From assembly GCA_017591395.1 (NCBI GenBank), contig WEDG01004482.1, forward strand, positions 186,001 to 250,000: a stretch of 64,000 bases of DNA. The letters are read 5' to 3'. Under the pieces are notes generated by a model that was not told where the DNA came from, did no database searches, and saw only the letters and a list, made by a program, of their open reading frames with translations. The stretch comes from Schistocephalus solidus. Lineage: Eukaryota; Platyhelminthes; Cestoda; Diphyllobothriidea; Diphyllobothriidae. Numbering within the stretch: the stretch's first letter is position 1; each line of letters opens with the position of its first letter. A program made the translations under genes and the position numbers. Of this stretch, positions 23,441-34,849 are shown one piece after another.

Positions 23441-24600
23441 GCAAGTATCGGCTATTTGCTTGCTAGTGTTGCCGCATTCGACCCAGTCCATGTTATAGCT
23501 GCCTGGATGGCACAGGATATCGGTACTCATCCTGAAAGTTATTAAGTTGAACAAATTGTCGAATATAATAATTAAACGACACTATCTCCAATCTCAGTGT
23601 CCAAAAGATTGTCCTCTGAACAGGTGACTTTAATTATCAATTAATTTAATTCATTCACTGGCAGACAATACTTGCGAGTGCCATAAGCTAGCAAAATATT
23701 TCCTTCTGCGAGGTTGGTCATTGCGAAACCAGCATCCTGTGTGAAAATGTCCTCGAACTTGGATCTATCCTTAAGCCTATGTTCATCACCTCGCGCAACA
23801 TCGGTCAATATATAAATGCTAAAGACTGTACTTCTGGAGGTTCAAGGCTGAACATATTGTTTATCTCTGGCATGAGAATATAAAACTCTGCAATCAATCC
23901 AAACGCAACTTGCTTTATGGACTTTTCACCAGCCTGTGGTCCCTTTGCATGGTTTGGCAGAAGGTTAGGAGCTGACAACATCAAATCCCAAATCCGAATG
24001 TTTTGTTTAAAGTCACTGTGAAGTACTGCTGGTTCAGTAAAAGTGGAGATGCTTAATGACTGGTGCCTTCAGAGGGTTCAATGGCTGCAGGTGATGAAAT
24101 AATATTCGGAATATGAAACCCCATCACCGATAGGAGACACCTATCACTGGTGATGCAACATAAAATTGCATATTCAATCGATCGAATCAGGGAGCTCATC
24201 TCTGACGTCATTTTTCGCAATCCCTGTGCATAGTGACGCTACCAAAACTTTTATTAACTATAAAACATTCACATTTGGTTAATTCAGACCCCGGAAAACG
24301 CTAGCTGTTTCAAACTTTCGTGTTTGAAAAAGAACAAAAATCTTAAGATTGTCCGAAATCTCAGGGGAAAGGGTGGCAATGTTTAATGAAGTCGTAATTT
24401 CTAGTAACAACAACACGAAAACTATTGCTAGAGGCCAAAATAAAAGGTAAGTCTCGTTTTCGGGTTGCGTTGAATGCACTTTCGTTAGTGGACACGCATA
24501 TTGGTAAACAATGAACTCCCGATACTCCCGAGTCAGTAACGAGATGGCCAAACCACAGGTTCGGGTTGAATTTTGAAAATTGGAAATAGCCAATATCAGT
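23441..24600. other. AT-rich stretch, nothing firm
   Basis: A 108-codon frame on the minus strand (24279-24605) overlaps the edge of a family A remnant, has a hydrophobic run and no recognised motif; I do not call it a gene. Confidence 0.4.
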
Positions 24601-24880
24601 ACCACGGAAGACTGGGCTGACCACCACTGTCTAATATGCTAGCCACCATCGACCAACCATACCAATCATCGTTTTTTACAATTCCTGAGGCTAACACCAG
24701 CGATCTGTTGGTTAGAAGTCCAGCGCCCTAAGTATTTAACCACGGCCTCATCCAGTCAGTTGGTTTTCGGTATATTAACGAAGGTATAGTGGAGCTCACC
24801 GATCGAGTTGCGGGTAATCCCCTTCCTGTCGGGGTTTGGGGCTAAATCTAGAGTCCCGTCAGCAAACGCACAGTGGTTAG
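24601..24880 (-). repeat. Family A repeat, old copy
   Basis: Contains gatctgttggttagaagtcc with agcgccctaa (the anticodon-arm to A-box region of family A in reverse), then ggagctcaccgatcg and gcaaacgcacagtgg from the head. The ribozyme region is too altered to draw. Confidence 0.5.
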
Positions 24881-26795
24881 TAATATAGGTATATTCCATG
24901 TAGTGTCATGGGCATACTCCGTCAGCTATACTTCTCACCTCCTTTAATGTAGCGTTTGAGGTCATGGGTCGGAATAATAAGAAAAATCCCGAGTGGATTA
25001 GCGGCATTTTGGCAGCCTAGAGTCTGTCAGTACACTTGAAAGTGCGTGTTTTGAGGAAAAAGCCTCTACCGCCAGAAATAGAATGCGGGGCATGCTGGCT
25101 TCGGCAGGCGTATGGTAACTTACCAACTCTAACCTATGTATATGACATCTCCTCATGCGTCTGCCAAATGTATTTGTTGCCAGCTCTGGTGTCCGACCCC
25201 TAGATGGTAAGTCTAGTCAAAGAGTTTGCATCGTGCGGCTAAAGGTGCACGCTAGGAGGAGTTCCGTGATATTACTGACACTGCAGTAAGTGAACTATCT
25301 ACTGCAAATTTCCCAAAATTTAGAAAAGATTGTCAATCACACGCAAACTGGCACCAACGAATGGATGAAGGTTTTGAAATAATAATGAATGACTGTTAGC
25401 GAATTGAACACATGCAAGGAATATTAAAAGTAATACTACATTGTTTAGAAAGGAGGAAAATTCCAAAAGTGTTTTAAATCGCTGTAGCCCAGTAAACTTA
25501 CGTTTCAAAGGGGCTGATATCCTGACAATGCAAAAAACAAAAAAAAATAAGTAGAATAGCGTTGGAATTTTTTTTATTGAGGTTTGCATTTAAAAGTTCT
25601 TTCAAGAATGAGTGCAATATCCATTATGACAACTAGAAAACAACCTACAGTCCAAATGTAGGGCGTTGACACGGTATCGAGAGATATTTTGAAAAATTTC
25701 AATCTTCTATTCGTTAGTGGAAACTAAATCATGCAAAATATATTTTACTGCTCGCTTGAAATTTAACGTGACTGGACCATAGTAGGATAAAACAGCATCT
25801 GCAAACGACAAAAAATACCGGACGTTTAAAAAAATAGACCTTAGATGTTTAAAACTGCCTTATATGACATCATATAAAACAGACTTGCAAGTCTGAGTTT
25901 TCAAATCGCTAAAATTTCTGGTTTTCTAAAATTAATTTCTTTCATTGCATCTTGCTCTAGCTGATTTACGTGCAGAAAAACAACTTTCAATTGCGGCAAG
26001 TTCCGCTTGAGTTTTGATTACTCACCTCCCATAGACAAACACGCGTGGATACGCAAACTTATTTCAGGGTAGCCATTCGCTTAGGATACCGCCGGAATAC
26101 AAGGTAACATAGGTATTTGATCAGCTCTGTAAGCATTTTTGCCTGGTTTAATGATTTAAAAGAGGACATTTTCCGGAATAGGTTAGGAAAATAAGTATAA
26201 TGTGCAACATTTTAGATGCCGACAATTGATCGTCTCAATTTCCGTCTTCATGTTTCATGAGATAGGTCACATACTGTACATTCAGAGGTACATCTTGAAA
26301 ATCAGAATTGCCGAGGGAACTGATCGACTGCGAAACGGTAAGCAGTCAGGTTGGCGGAACGAAACAGAAACGTTGGTATCCATCGCTAACTAAGTATTTT
26401 TTGACTAAGGCAAGATAACTCAATTTGGTTTGTTCACATTTTCGCGCCATTCACTCATGCACAATAACGAGAAAGGATCGAAGGCAGCATCGACCAAAGG
26501 AAAGAAGTACGGAATCAGCATTTCGATATTAGCCGTAACCACCCGACGGACAAAAAGATATGTCAAAATATGCCACCGAACGTAAGGCAATGAAGGCTGA
26601 CAGATAATTCGGTATTCCTCAAAGGATGCCAGAGAACATATTAAACGATATAACCCCCCAGGAAAAAAAACGGGTGTCGGAAATCAGTTTTATTCGATGA
26701 CCCCTTCAATTTTAACTCCCTAAGTTGTGTTAAATACTAAACCAGTAGGGAAAATTCAAGTTGTCGTTGCTGAACACTGTCCTATCACTAATGAA
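24881..26795. other. AT-rich stretch, nothing recognised
   Basis: No supported gene or repeat. A 25000-25210 patch is richer in G+C without recognisable content. Confidence 0.4.
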
Positions 26796-26889
26796 ACTCA
26801 ATCATCCTTTTCTGCCTCTCAAACCCCACCAGCAGCCACACAGCAGCTAGTATCATAGACAGATGAACATTATCGGCTTGGATAAGGGA

Positions 26890-26934
26890 GACTGGAATGA
26901 CTATTTCTGCTTCATTGCCCGTCATCATCTGTCT
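26890..26934 (-). ncRNA. Family A hammerhead, decayed
   Basis: Minus strand: ATGATGA (first base of the core changed), a weakened stem II, GAAA, a short stem III ATAGTCAT, T17, then CCAGTC. Confidence 0.45.
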
Positions 26935-27164
26935 AGGATACTAGATGCTGTGCGGCGAATGGTGGGACTTGAGTGTGAGCTCAAAGTCAGAACAAGGCAA
27001 GTGAGTTCCGTTAGTGGTCGGAGAGCTTTCATCAACGAGTGTCAATATTCCCGATCTAAACCTGCAAGACAACGATCCCGTGACTCAATGGTCAGAGCGT
27101 TGGACTTCTGATAAGCATTTCGCGTGTTCGAGCCTGGGGTGGTGCACCAGCTGGGATTGGGTAC

Positions 27165-27209
27165 GGCTGACTGATGATGGCTTATAAACTAGAAATGGTC
27201 ATTCCAGTC
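27165..27209 (+). ncRNA. Family A hammerhead, decayed
   Basis: CTGATGA at 27171-27177, GAAA at 27192-27195, stem III ATGGTCAT, T17, CCAGTC at 27204-27209. Stem II (GGCTTATAAACT) has lost pairing and stem I has an A where G is expected. Confidence 0.55.
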
Positions 27210-27310
27210 TGCCTTGTCTTTGCCAGCAATTTCCATCTACATTTACGTCTTGATGCGGCCCCCATTGGCTGAGCTCCGCTGTATTGTCACGGTAGACTTC
27301 GGTTGAGACA

Positions 27311-27843
27311 TGCGTAGCTCGATTTTAGAAGCGTACATTTTTCACTCTATAATTCATATCTACATCAGATTGCTGTAATTCCTGTAAGTACCTCGCTATT
27401 TTGTGGAAAAGATAAAGCTGTTGATAGTTGATACTAATACCCAACACTAATTCCTCCCCGTTATCATGGCGAAAGCATGTGAAGTCTATCGCTTGTCAAA
27501 AACAAGCATTTGTATGTGTGTGGACTTTACGACGATTTTAACTTAAAGCGTTATTTTTCAGGATCCATTTGCCGATAATCAAAAAACTGTAAAACATCCA
27601 CTATTTCCGCTGTATATGTCGCAGGTATCAAAAGATGAAGGTCCTATCAGCATTGTCTTTGGAAGTAAATGAAAAACTTAATTTTATAGATCTCAAGACC
27701 CAAATGCAGACAGGAAGCGTATTCCGGGGACAGCGAACACGAAAATTCAGTTAATTAGAGTCCCAGACATGCCGGTTTCTTTTCATTTGTAGTAGTACAC
27801 GATTGTGTCATTCTTGAAGTCTTGATAGCATTCGCTTTCCACT
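27311..27843. other. AT-rich stretch, nothing recognised
   Basis: No supported feature. Confidence 0.45.
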
Positions 27844-28503
27844 TCATATTACGTAGAGTGGGATTTGTATTATTCTAAAATTTGAGACCTGTACGTGTTC
27901 GTAGGTTTTAGTGGTAATCAGATCAGCATTTAGGAACAATTTTACTGTGCGAATGCTAACTTTTTTGGTTTTCTCCTGCCGGCTACAGCAGATAAATTTA
28001 AGATATTTATTACTCTTACGGAATTCAAACCTGATATTCACCTCTTTGACTGCAGAACAATTTTCGGGGAAACTGTGAAACTGCATATCTCGAATATCCT
28101 CTGTCCAAAACATACGGAAGCCTCTGAGGGTAACGGTGTGATCCCTCGTTGGTAAGGCCCAGGTCTCGCTAAGTGGGTCCAATTTAATTAGTCCTACACA
28201 CTGTCGAAAGTAATCAAAATAAGACCATAGGCCCAGATGAGAGTAGTGAGTGTCTTTTCCGCATTCTGCCATCTTGATTGCAATTATTAGATATTTCATT
28301 TTACTCAACTGGGCCGCAAACATCCCCAATGAGGTTATCTTTGATGTCGAATGGATGGTTAATATCTCACAATTCTTCATTGCGATCACCGCCCTACTGC
28401 GAGGTGAATTGGCGTTACCACGAATAAGCTTTCCGGTGACATCGGTGAAAAGGCGATTTCCAAAAAGGCAGAGGGAAGAGGGAACAAGAATTCGCACGAC
28501 GTT
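27844..28503 (-). CDS. Unidentified open frame, about 220 codons
   Basis: The longest uninterrupted frame in the window that I cannot assign to a mobile element. It is open from 28503, just below a TC-rich run, with a GTG at 28497 and the first ATG further in, so the true start may lie in another exon or further down. Segments such as LRGFRMFWTEDIRDMQFHSF and KSNKYLKFICCSRQEK have protein-like composition, with a basic C-terminal half. I recognise no domain. A family B array begins a few hundred bases away. It may be a terminal exon, an old retroelement or a chance frame. Confidence 0.3.
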   Translation of the reverse strand, partial: NVVRILVPSSLCLFGNRLFTDVTGKLIRGNANSPRSRAVIAMKNCEILTIHSTSKITSLGMFAAQLSKMKYLIIAIKMAECGKDTHYSHLGLWSYFDYFRQCVGLIKLDPLSETWALPTRDHTVTLRGFRMFWTEDIRDMQFHSFPENCSAVKEVNIRFEFRKSNKYLKFICCSRQEKTKKVSIRTVKLFLNADLITTKTYEHVQVSNFRIIQIPLYVI

Positions 28504-28512
28504 TCATATCCT

Positions 28513-28541
28513 TCTATCTCTCTAACTCTCTCTCTCTCTTG
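28513..28541. repeat. (TC)n microsatellite
   Basis: Short, slightly interrupted CT run. Confidence 0.9.
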
Positions 28542-28754
28542 ACCATCATCTGAAGAAGCAGCGGCTGCATTATTTATAAAATGAATTTGCAATGCCTCGG
28601 AATATATGTTGCAATAAGCAGCTCTCGAATTTGACGCCAGAAGAGGCAACTGGTCCCATAAATTCACGCTCATCCGCAGAAGACCCAGTATGTACAGATA
28701 TTTGGAAGCTTTGAAAAATTCCCTAGACCCAATTGAAATAAACTCGGTGAGCGC

Positions 28755-30115
28755 GCAACGTGACCCATGTGTGATTAAACTCACGGCTTCGGGTGCGGCC
28801 TCGAAGCTCCGGTGGCTAGAGCGTTGGCTATACTGTAGATTTCCCCTTGCTGGCGTGGGTTCGAATATCACTGAGGCTGCCAATTTTGTTCACGCGGGTC
28901 AAAGGAATTATTCAAGCTGCCAAAGTCCTCCAATAATTAATTGTGTCTGGTAGTCATCTAGTGGATACTATATTGATTGCTTGGAAATCCTGCTTGGGCA
29001 GTCAGCTGACTGTATCAGAATTGGTGGATTCCATACGTTGCAGCAATTTTGGACGGTTAACTTGACCCAAGCCTGATTAAATTTACGACTTCCGTTGTGG
29101 CATCGTACCTAAGATGGCTAGATCGTTGGTTGTACTGTAGGCTTCCACTTCCTGGTATGGGTTTTGAATCCCACCGTGGCTGCCGAGTTTATCAAAAGTG
29201 GGTCAAAGGAATTATTCAAAGCTGCCAGACTCCTCTTCTAATTAAGTGTGCCTGGTAGTCATCTGGTGGATTCGAGATTGATTGCGTAGGAAATCCTCGC
29301 TTGTGCTGTCAGCTTACTGTGTCTGAATTGGAGGATTCCATACGTTGCAGTAGTCTGGGTGGGTAACTTGATCCAAGTTCGATTAAACTCACGGCTCACG
29401 GTGGAGCCTCGTAGCTCAGTTAGCTAGAGCGTTGGATGAACTAAAGCCTCCATCTTGCTTGCGTGCGTTCGAATCCAACCGAGGCCGCCGAGGTTTTCAC
29501 GTGTGGGTCAAATGAATTATTCGAAGCGGCCAAAGTCGTCTACTAAGTAATTAGTCCTTGTAGTCATCGGATGGATTACAGATCGATTGTTTCGGCAATC
29601 CTGTTTGGGCCCTCAGATTGATTTTATCAGAATTGATGGATTCCGTACATTGCAGAAGGCTGGGCGTCTTACTTGACCCATATGTGATTAAACTCATGGC
29701 TCTCGGTGAGACCTCGTTGCTCAGTTAGCTAGAGCTTTGGCTGTACTAAAGCCTTCCCCTTGTTTGAGTGGGTTCGAATTTAACAACGGCCGTTGAGATT
29801 TTCACACGTGGTTCAAAGGAATTATTCAAAGCTGCCAGAATCCTCTACTAATTAATTGGTCGTTGTAATCATCTGGTGGATTGCAGAAGGATAGCTTAGG
29901 AAATCCTGCTTGGGCAGTTAGCTTACTGAATCAGAATTGGTGGATTCCGTACATTGCAGAAGGCTGGGTATGTTACTTGACTCACGGCTCCCGGTGAGGC
30001 CTCGTAGCTCAGGTGGCTAGAGTTTTGGTTGTATTCAAGCCTTCCCCTAATCGGCGTGGGTTCAGATCTCACCGAGGCTGCTGAGTTTTTCACATGTGGT
30101 TCAAAGGGTCCCATT
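28755..30115 (+). repeat. Family B tandem array, five tRNA-headed units
   Basis: The tRNA-like block (variants of gcctcgtagctcagttagct, then gggttcgaatcccaccgagg) starts near 28797, 29099, 29404, 29709 and 29996, giving steps of about 302, 305, 305 and 287 bp. Between blocks each unit carries cacacgtgggtcaaaggaat, tcctctactaattaatt, tagtcatctggtggatt, aaatcctgcttgggcagt, tggtggattccatacgttgc and acttgaccca. The units differ by many point changes, so the array is not recent. The A box is good in units 3 and 5 and the B box in unit 3. No CTGANGA-GAAA ribozyme order was found in the unit. Confidence 0.85.
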
Positions 30116-30714
30116 GGGTGGTGTTATTTTATTTTCAATGTTGATTAGTCGTTTGTTGGTTAATCAACCTGTTTAACTCGCTGATACCGTCTCCAGAAGC
30201 GATGTAACCCCCACGGACTTCCCCCTGGCAAAGTTTTAAATGTTGAGTTTGGAAAATTGAGTTTTTTTTTCGTTCGTAGACTGCGAACTGCATTACAGTG
30301 GTGCAAGTGGCTCACGCGGTGTTTTTAGCTTGCACGATTTTTGATCCCATCAACCTGTGAGTTTTTTCTAGGTCTCATCAAGTGCACCCCGTCGTGAAAA
30401 CTGGCAGCACTAATTTTCACTGCTGCCTCTACTGCACCTTGGGCCGGAATAATCTACCCGTTTGTCTGACGTATTTACCTTGTCCACAACTGCACAACCT
30501 CTCCAGAGGTTTTTTGCTCATGCCATCGGCCTGTCGACCTCATAACTTGGCGTTCAATAGTCGTCTCTGGTCTGCGTGCATAAGCAAATACACGCCTAGT
30601 GGAGGTTTTAAACGTTTGTTTGCCTGATACTGTTTCGACGGTGACGAGCAAATAACACGGTGATAACAATTTGACCGTTTTTTCGAGGATTTTCATAGTG
30701 TGCCCAGCAGCAAG
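30116..30714. other. Unassigned stretch
   Basis: Moderate G+C, several short frames (for example 30382-30627), no motif. The phrase ctgataccgtctccag is shared with the family D copy at 55140, so part may be a diverged repeat. Confidence 0.35.
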
Positions 30715-31255
30715 GTGGGCATAGAGACGGTGACTTGAATTGGTTTAAGGAGATCGTCGTTTTACGCCGCATTTACCGCACCCCGTACCCCCCTCCTCAC
30801 CTGAACGTGGTTTCAAAACAGACTGAAGACGACTGGAAGCGGGATTAGACACTTGCGTCTGGTGCGGCTTGCACCCGCACCTATGCGTAACACCAATCAC
30901 CTGTTTAACCCAAAAATACCAGAATTTCACTCAACAAGATAAGCGGTCAATTCGGATGCCACTGAGTGTGTAACATTAAGAAGGAGCCGGTGCAGCCTGG
31001 CCCTCCATCAGGAGAGCAGGACCGAGTGATCTGACCAACCGTCCAAGCTACGGATTTTAGCCCCCGTGGCAGACAGACGGTTTCTACTGAGACCGTTGAC
31101 CTCAATCTCCTTCTTCCAGAAAGCAGTCCATAGTCCGAACTCGTTAGTCGCCTGATTCGGCGATCAGGCGCGGGGCAGACAAAGTAAGAGGGGTCGTCTG
31201 CATGTGCCACATACACGATCTGGCCCCCACAAGAGGATTTCACACAGAGGGTAGA
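30715..31255 (+). repeat. Family D interspersed repeat
   Basis: Aligns with 33895-34490: gacggtgacttg, agtagacttg-like gatcgtcgttttacgcc, ctcacctgaacgtggtttca, acattaagaaggagcc, cgtccaagctacgg, gacctcaatctcc, then catacacgatctggccccc and gaggatttcacacag. About 540 bp. No open frame. Class unknown. Confidence 0.75.
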
Positions 31256-31457
31256 GCTAACCTGGTAAGCACTATATGAGTCAATTTTTCTATAGACTTT
31301 ACTCTTAAATAGTAAAAATCAGCCTTCCGATGAAGGCCAGATGGACGTTCAGAGGGTTAACGGATACATTCACAACAAAGGGCGATAAAACTGCCTGTAG
31401 TAGCCAAGTGTGCATGCTTGTAGATCGCGTAATACATCACTGGTTTTGTATTCAGTA
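31256..31457. other. Short unassigned stretch
   Basis: Nothing recognised. Confidence 0.4.
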
Positions 31458-31822
31458 GGGATGCTTTGTATCACCGCCTAAACACGATACGGGACTGGGT
31501 ACAGCCCCGCCCGATTAAAACAGTTGACCCTACGATAAATTTCAGGAAGGGGAAATATGCTTGTGTAGTAACGCTAAAAATTACCCGAACTGTAACCTTA
31601 ATCTTGTCCCTAGCCCTGCCCTAAGCTGAAACCCTACAGTTAACACGACAGTACCCATAACAATTATCTTACTCAGTACCCTAACCCCAACTGTGGCCTT
31701 AACCTCGAACAAAACCTAGCCGTAAACCTAAACCTTGCCTTAAGCTTAAAATCCATTTCTAGGGGAATTTAGCACAAAGCCACAGGCATTGTGGACGGCG
31801 GCCATATAAGGCATCCTTACTT
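31458..31822. mobile_element. Miniature inverted-repeat element with CCTAACC-like core
   Basis: Ends are related inverted repeats: agggatgctttgtat on the left and, in reverse complement, aggatgccttatat on the right. The interior (31570-31750) is a run of degenerate C-C-T-A-A-C-C type units (accttaatc, cctagccct, cctaacccc). The same plan is seen at 44073-44425. The hexamer gtattc occurs just outside both ends (31448-31453 and near 31825) and could be a target duplication. No coding capacity, so non-autonomous. Confidence 0.6.
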
Positions 31823-32985
31823 TGTATTCTTTTTTAAAATCCGATGTTGATGCAATGCCATTGCTAATCCAGGACTAAAAATGAAACTAAGTATTAGTGA
31901 CATCGTATAGGGCCACCTACATTGCCTGCGAGCGCTGGAATGGCCCATATTCTATAATACATCCTGTTTTAACTCACCTATTCACCGTAGTTAAAGCTGA
32001 GTGCTTAACACCAAGTTGGTTCAGAATAGAATGTCCACTACTGGCAATGAAAGGTCTGGGTAAACCTGCATAAACGTAGAAATAAATAATGTAAAATTAA
32101 GTACTCCACTTTCTCTTTGAACGCATGGGGTTAGCCATCATACCAGACGAAGCTGATTTTTTTAAAAAAATAATTTCTTCTGCAGGCCAAAGGGCGAGTT
32201 CCAGGAAGCAGCCGGAAGAAAAAAAAGACTCAATCGCTGGAATTGGAATTTTTATTATCGTGACCTTTCGATTTTCCGCTCGAGATATAAATATATAAGG
32301 TCAGTTGACGCACGAAGTCCATTATTTATAAGAGGCAGTTGCAACGCCATCATACACGCACCTACAAAAGTTATCAGCTCTCCCGTTGGCTGCATTTGTC
32401 TGTATTTAACTCGAAAGAGACTGGACAAGCCTCATCCGACTCATTCAGCACGATGATTTCATCGGCGATGTTTATAATTGACCGAAAAATATTAGGATAC
32501 GTAACTATTCCCCTTAGTGGATGCCGTCTGCGGGCATGACCTGCACCCTCACGCAAAGACCAATTGCCGAATGCCGAGGGTAAAATCATTGCGTTTATTG
32601 ACTGATCGCGCGCAAGGGAGTAAATGGCGGTAATTGCCTATTCGCATTCAACCTATCAAACAGTAATCACACCAAGCACTAATTCGAGCCAAGAGAACAG
32701 GAATTTTGAGCTGATATAGATGAGTCGAGTGCTGCAGCTGCACAGTGGAATTTAATCTCTTCTTTCTGTTCGTTTGTCAGTTTGAACTACTTTTGTCGTG
32801 GGCTTGGTGTTCAAGCGTGTGTGCAATATTTTGGGAATAAAATCATTAATTCAGTGGTCGACTCTAAGGTCATAGCCTTCAAGTAAAAGGCGACTGGTGT
32901 TCACCGATAGGCTTTCAATAAAGGTCCAAATTGGGACTTAACGCTGTACCGCGCACTTCTGTCTATATGGTCGAATGGATTCAGT
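31823..32985. other. Unassigned stretch
   Basis: Contains tataaatatataagg at 32285-32299, which could be a core promoter or chance. No repeat partner in the window and no coding motif. Confidence 0.35.
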
Positions 32986-33865
32986 AATCAGTACTGATGA
33001 CATCTTCTGCCCGGCAGATCATAACACCGAAATGGATGCCTTTGTCAGGAAATTTAACATTGCACATCCCTCGCTCATTTTTTATGCAGTGTGATATTAA
33101 TAGAGCAATCGCGTCCCTTTATGTCCTTCTGCATAGGCAGGAGGATGGATCTATCCAACGTAGGGTATTGCGAAGAAAAACCTGGACGGGACGATAAATT
33201 AACTTTCATAGCTCTGTTCCCCTCATATAAAAAGGAAATTTAGTCCACGGATTGTCAGATAGAGTGAGGAATATCTGTTCTCCTGAAAAGTTTTGAAGCA
33301 GAACCCCAGTAGTTGCAGAAAACCCTTCGTGAAAACGGATACCCAGACAGATTCAGTTCGTGAAAGAGTGGGGAGCACACCACAAAGCCTACTACATTAA
33401 CTGCAGAAAATAAGACATGTTCATAAAACTGCCTTTCTTAGTGGACGCAATAGGTGAATTATTAAGATTTCTGCCGAAAGTACTCATGAGCGCTTTACTT
33501 GCGGCAAACCTACGCGTATTCTTCACTAATTCCCCCCTGCTACGCTAAGGACGTAAAGACCGACACCCGTTGATGGCCACATCGATGTGTATATATTCCT
33601 TCACTTGCTGCTGTGGAGTTGAATGTATTTGACCCACAAACAGACGCCTGGAAAAGAGGGTACGTGAGCACATTCCCGCCTGGATAGGTAAAGGTGAAAT
33701 AAGATCGATTTCAAATTCTATTCTATCACATGTAGTCGAGGTCAATCACCAAGTCGATCCCAAAGAGGCCTTTCAGGTTGTCTACCAGAAAGCAAATAAT
33801 TTCTCTAAGGGCATCCTCCAACGGGAAAGGACAACAGCCGATGTGCCACCAAGTCCATAATTGTT
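32986..33865 (+). pseudogene. PLE-2 RT end and GIY-YIG endonuclease, broken
   Basis: Across frames: QEDGSIQRRVLRRKTWTGR at 33139-33196, then INFHSSVP, SDRVRNICSPEKF near 33255-33293, SVRERVGSTPQS near 33355-33390, then an endonuclease with LLLWS-M-YLTHKQTPGKE in one frame and EHIPAWIGKGE and VVEVNHQVDPKEAFQVVYQK (33735-33790) in another. The order and wording match the RT thumb-to-endonuclease part of PLE-2. Many frameshifts. The element stops near 33865 and a family D repeat follows. Confidence 0.8.
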
Positions 33866-33894
33866 TACGAAGATGCCCACCGTATGCATCCCAG

Positions 33895-34490
33895 TAGGGT
33901 GGCGCAGGGACGGTGACTTGCGCTGGATTACAGTGAAAGTAGACTTGCACGGCATCTACCTCACTCTCTGTTCCACTCCTCACCAGGATCTGGTTTCAAG
34001 ATACAATCAATAAGACTGGAGATGGGCGAGGTTGCAGGCCCACACACTGTGGTCCAACACAGAACAAGAACGCTACAACACAGGAGGGGGAGCAACTTGG
34101 ATGCCAACTAAGTGGGAGTGCCATACAGGCCACATTAAGAAGGAGCCATTACAGCCTGACTCTCAGGCTGCCAGTCGTCTATTGCACACAAACCTACACA
34201 TTGGGCTGACCACTCGGTCTGAGTTATTCCGTTAGTTGGAAACCTTCCCAGCCACGGCTTTAAGCGCATTGTGATAGTTTCAAGCGTATTCTATTGTTTC
34301 TAGTGAGCGAAATGCGCTGAGACTTCGACCTCACTCTCTCCCCCACCCCCACAATCAGACCACCATCTGAACCGCTCAGTTGTCTGACATGGGAGTGGGT
34401 GCAGCTGCTGTTGACCTCGTCTACGCGTACTACGTACATGACCTGCCCCTCCAAACACAAGCACCAGGATTTCACACAGCAGAGGTTTGA
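33895..34490 (+). repeat. Family D interspersed repeat
   Basis: Same order as 30715-31255: gacggtgacttgcgctgg, gatctggtttcaaga, gcaggcccacac, cacattaagaaggagcca, cagcctgactctcaggctg, gaccactcggtctgagtt, ccagccacggcttta, gacctcactctctccc, acgtacatgacctgcccc, caggatttcacacagc. No open frame of note. Confidence 0.8.
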
Positions 34491-34526
34491 ATGTTTAACA
34501 TCTCACTTGTGGGAGACTTCGAGAGG

Positions 34527-34680
34527 TCACGTTAAGAAGTAGTCATCGCTGCCTGACTCTCAGGCTATCAGTCATTCTGCACAACAGACATTTGACTGAC
34601 TGCGAGATCTGAGTGTAATTGTTAGTTAACAACCTTCCAAGCCACGATGCTAAGCGCACCGTGAGATTCTCAAGCTCAGA
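34527..34680 (+). repeat. Family D partial tandem copy
   Basis: A second, shorter copy of the 34131-34280 part (cacgttaagaag, cctgactctcaggct, ttgttagttaac, aagccacgatgctaagcgca), directly abutting the 3' end of the LINE. Its position suggests that it belongs to, or was caught with, the LINE's 3' untranslated end. Confidence 0.65.
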
Positions 34681-34849
34681 TCACATATCCAGCAAAGGAG
34701 CCACATGTAGAAGGATCGGAGGATCATACTTTCCTCCCAAATAGATATGCAGGATGACAGCATGGTTTTTGTAGTAGTGCGCGTGATCCTGGGAGTTGCA
34801 GAGGCTGATGAGGAGAGATTTAGTAATGCGGTGTAGCTGGTTGTTTTCT

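Larger units (their letters stand above)
26796..27310 (+). mobile_element. Family A repeat, inverted pair
   Basis: 26810-26934 reads on the minus strand as the family A tail and the start of the next unit (ccaccagcagcc, ctagtatcatag, then gactggaatgactatttctg). From about 26940 the plus strand has the head (actagatgctgtgcggcg, gagtgtgagctc), a tRNA-like block (gtgactcaatggtcagagcg A-box side, gtgttcgagcctgg B-box side at about 27124-27137) and the ribozyme tail at 27165-27209. The two halves face away from each other, as at 63299-63966. Confidence 0.75.

Noticed and set aside
31570..31760. Interstitial telomere repeat
   Set aside because: The units are irregular and bounded by inverted repeats shared with 44073-44425; better described as part of a mobile element.
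32285..32960. Solo LTR with TATA box
   Set aside because: A TATA-like string exists, but no terminal dinucleotides, target duplication or second copy could be found.
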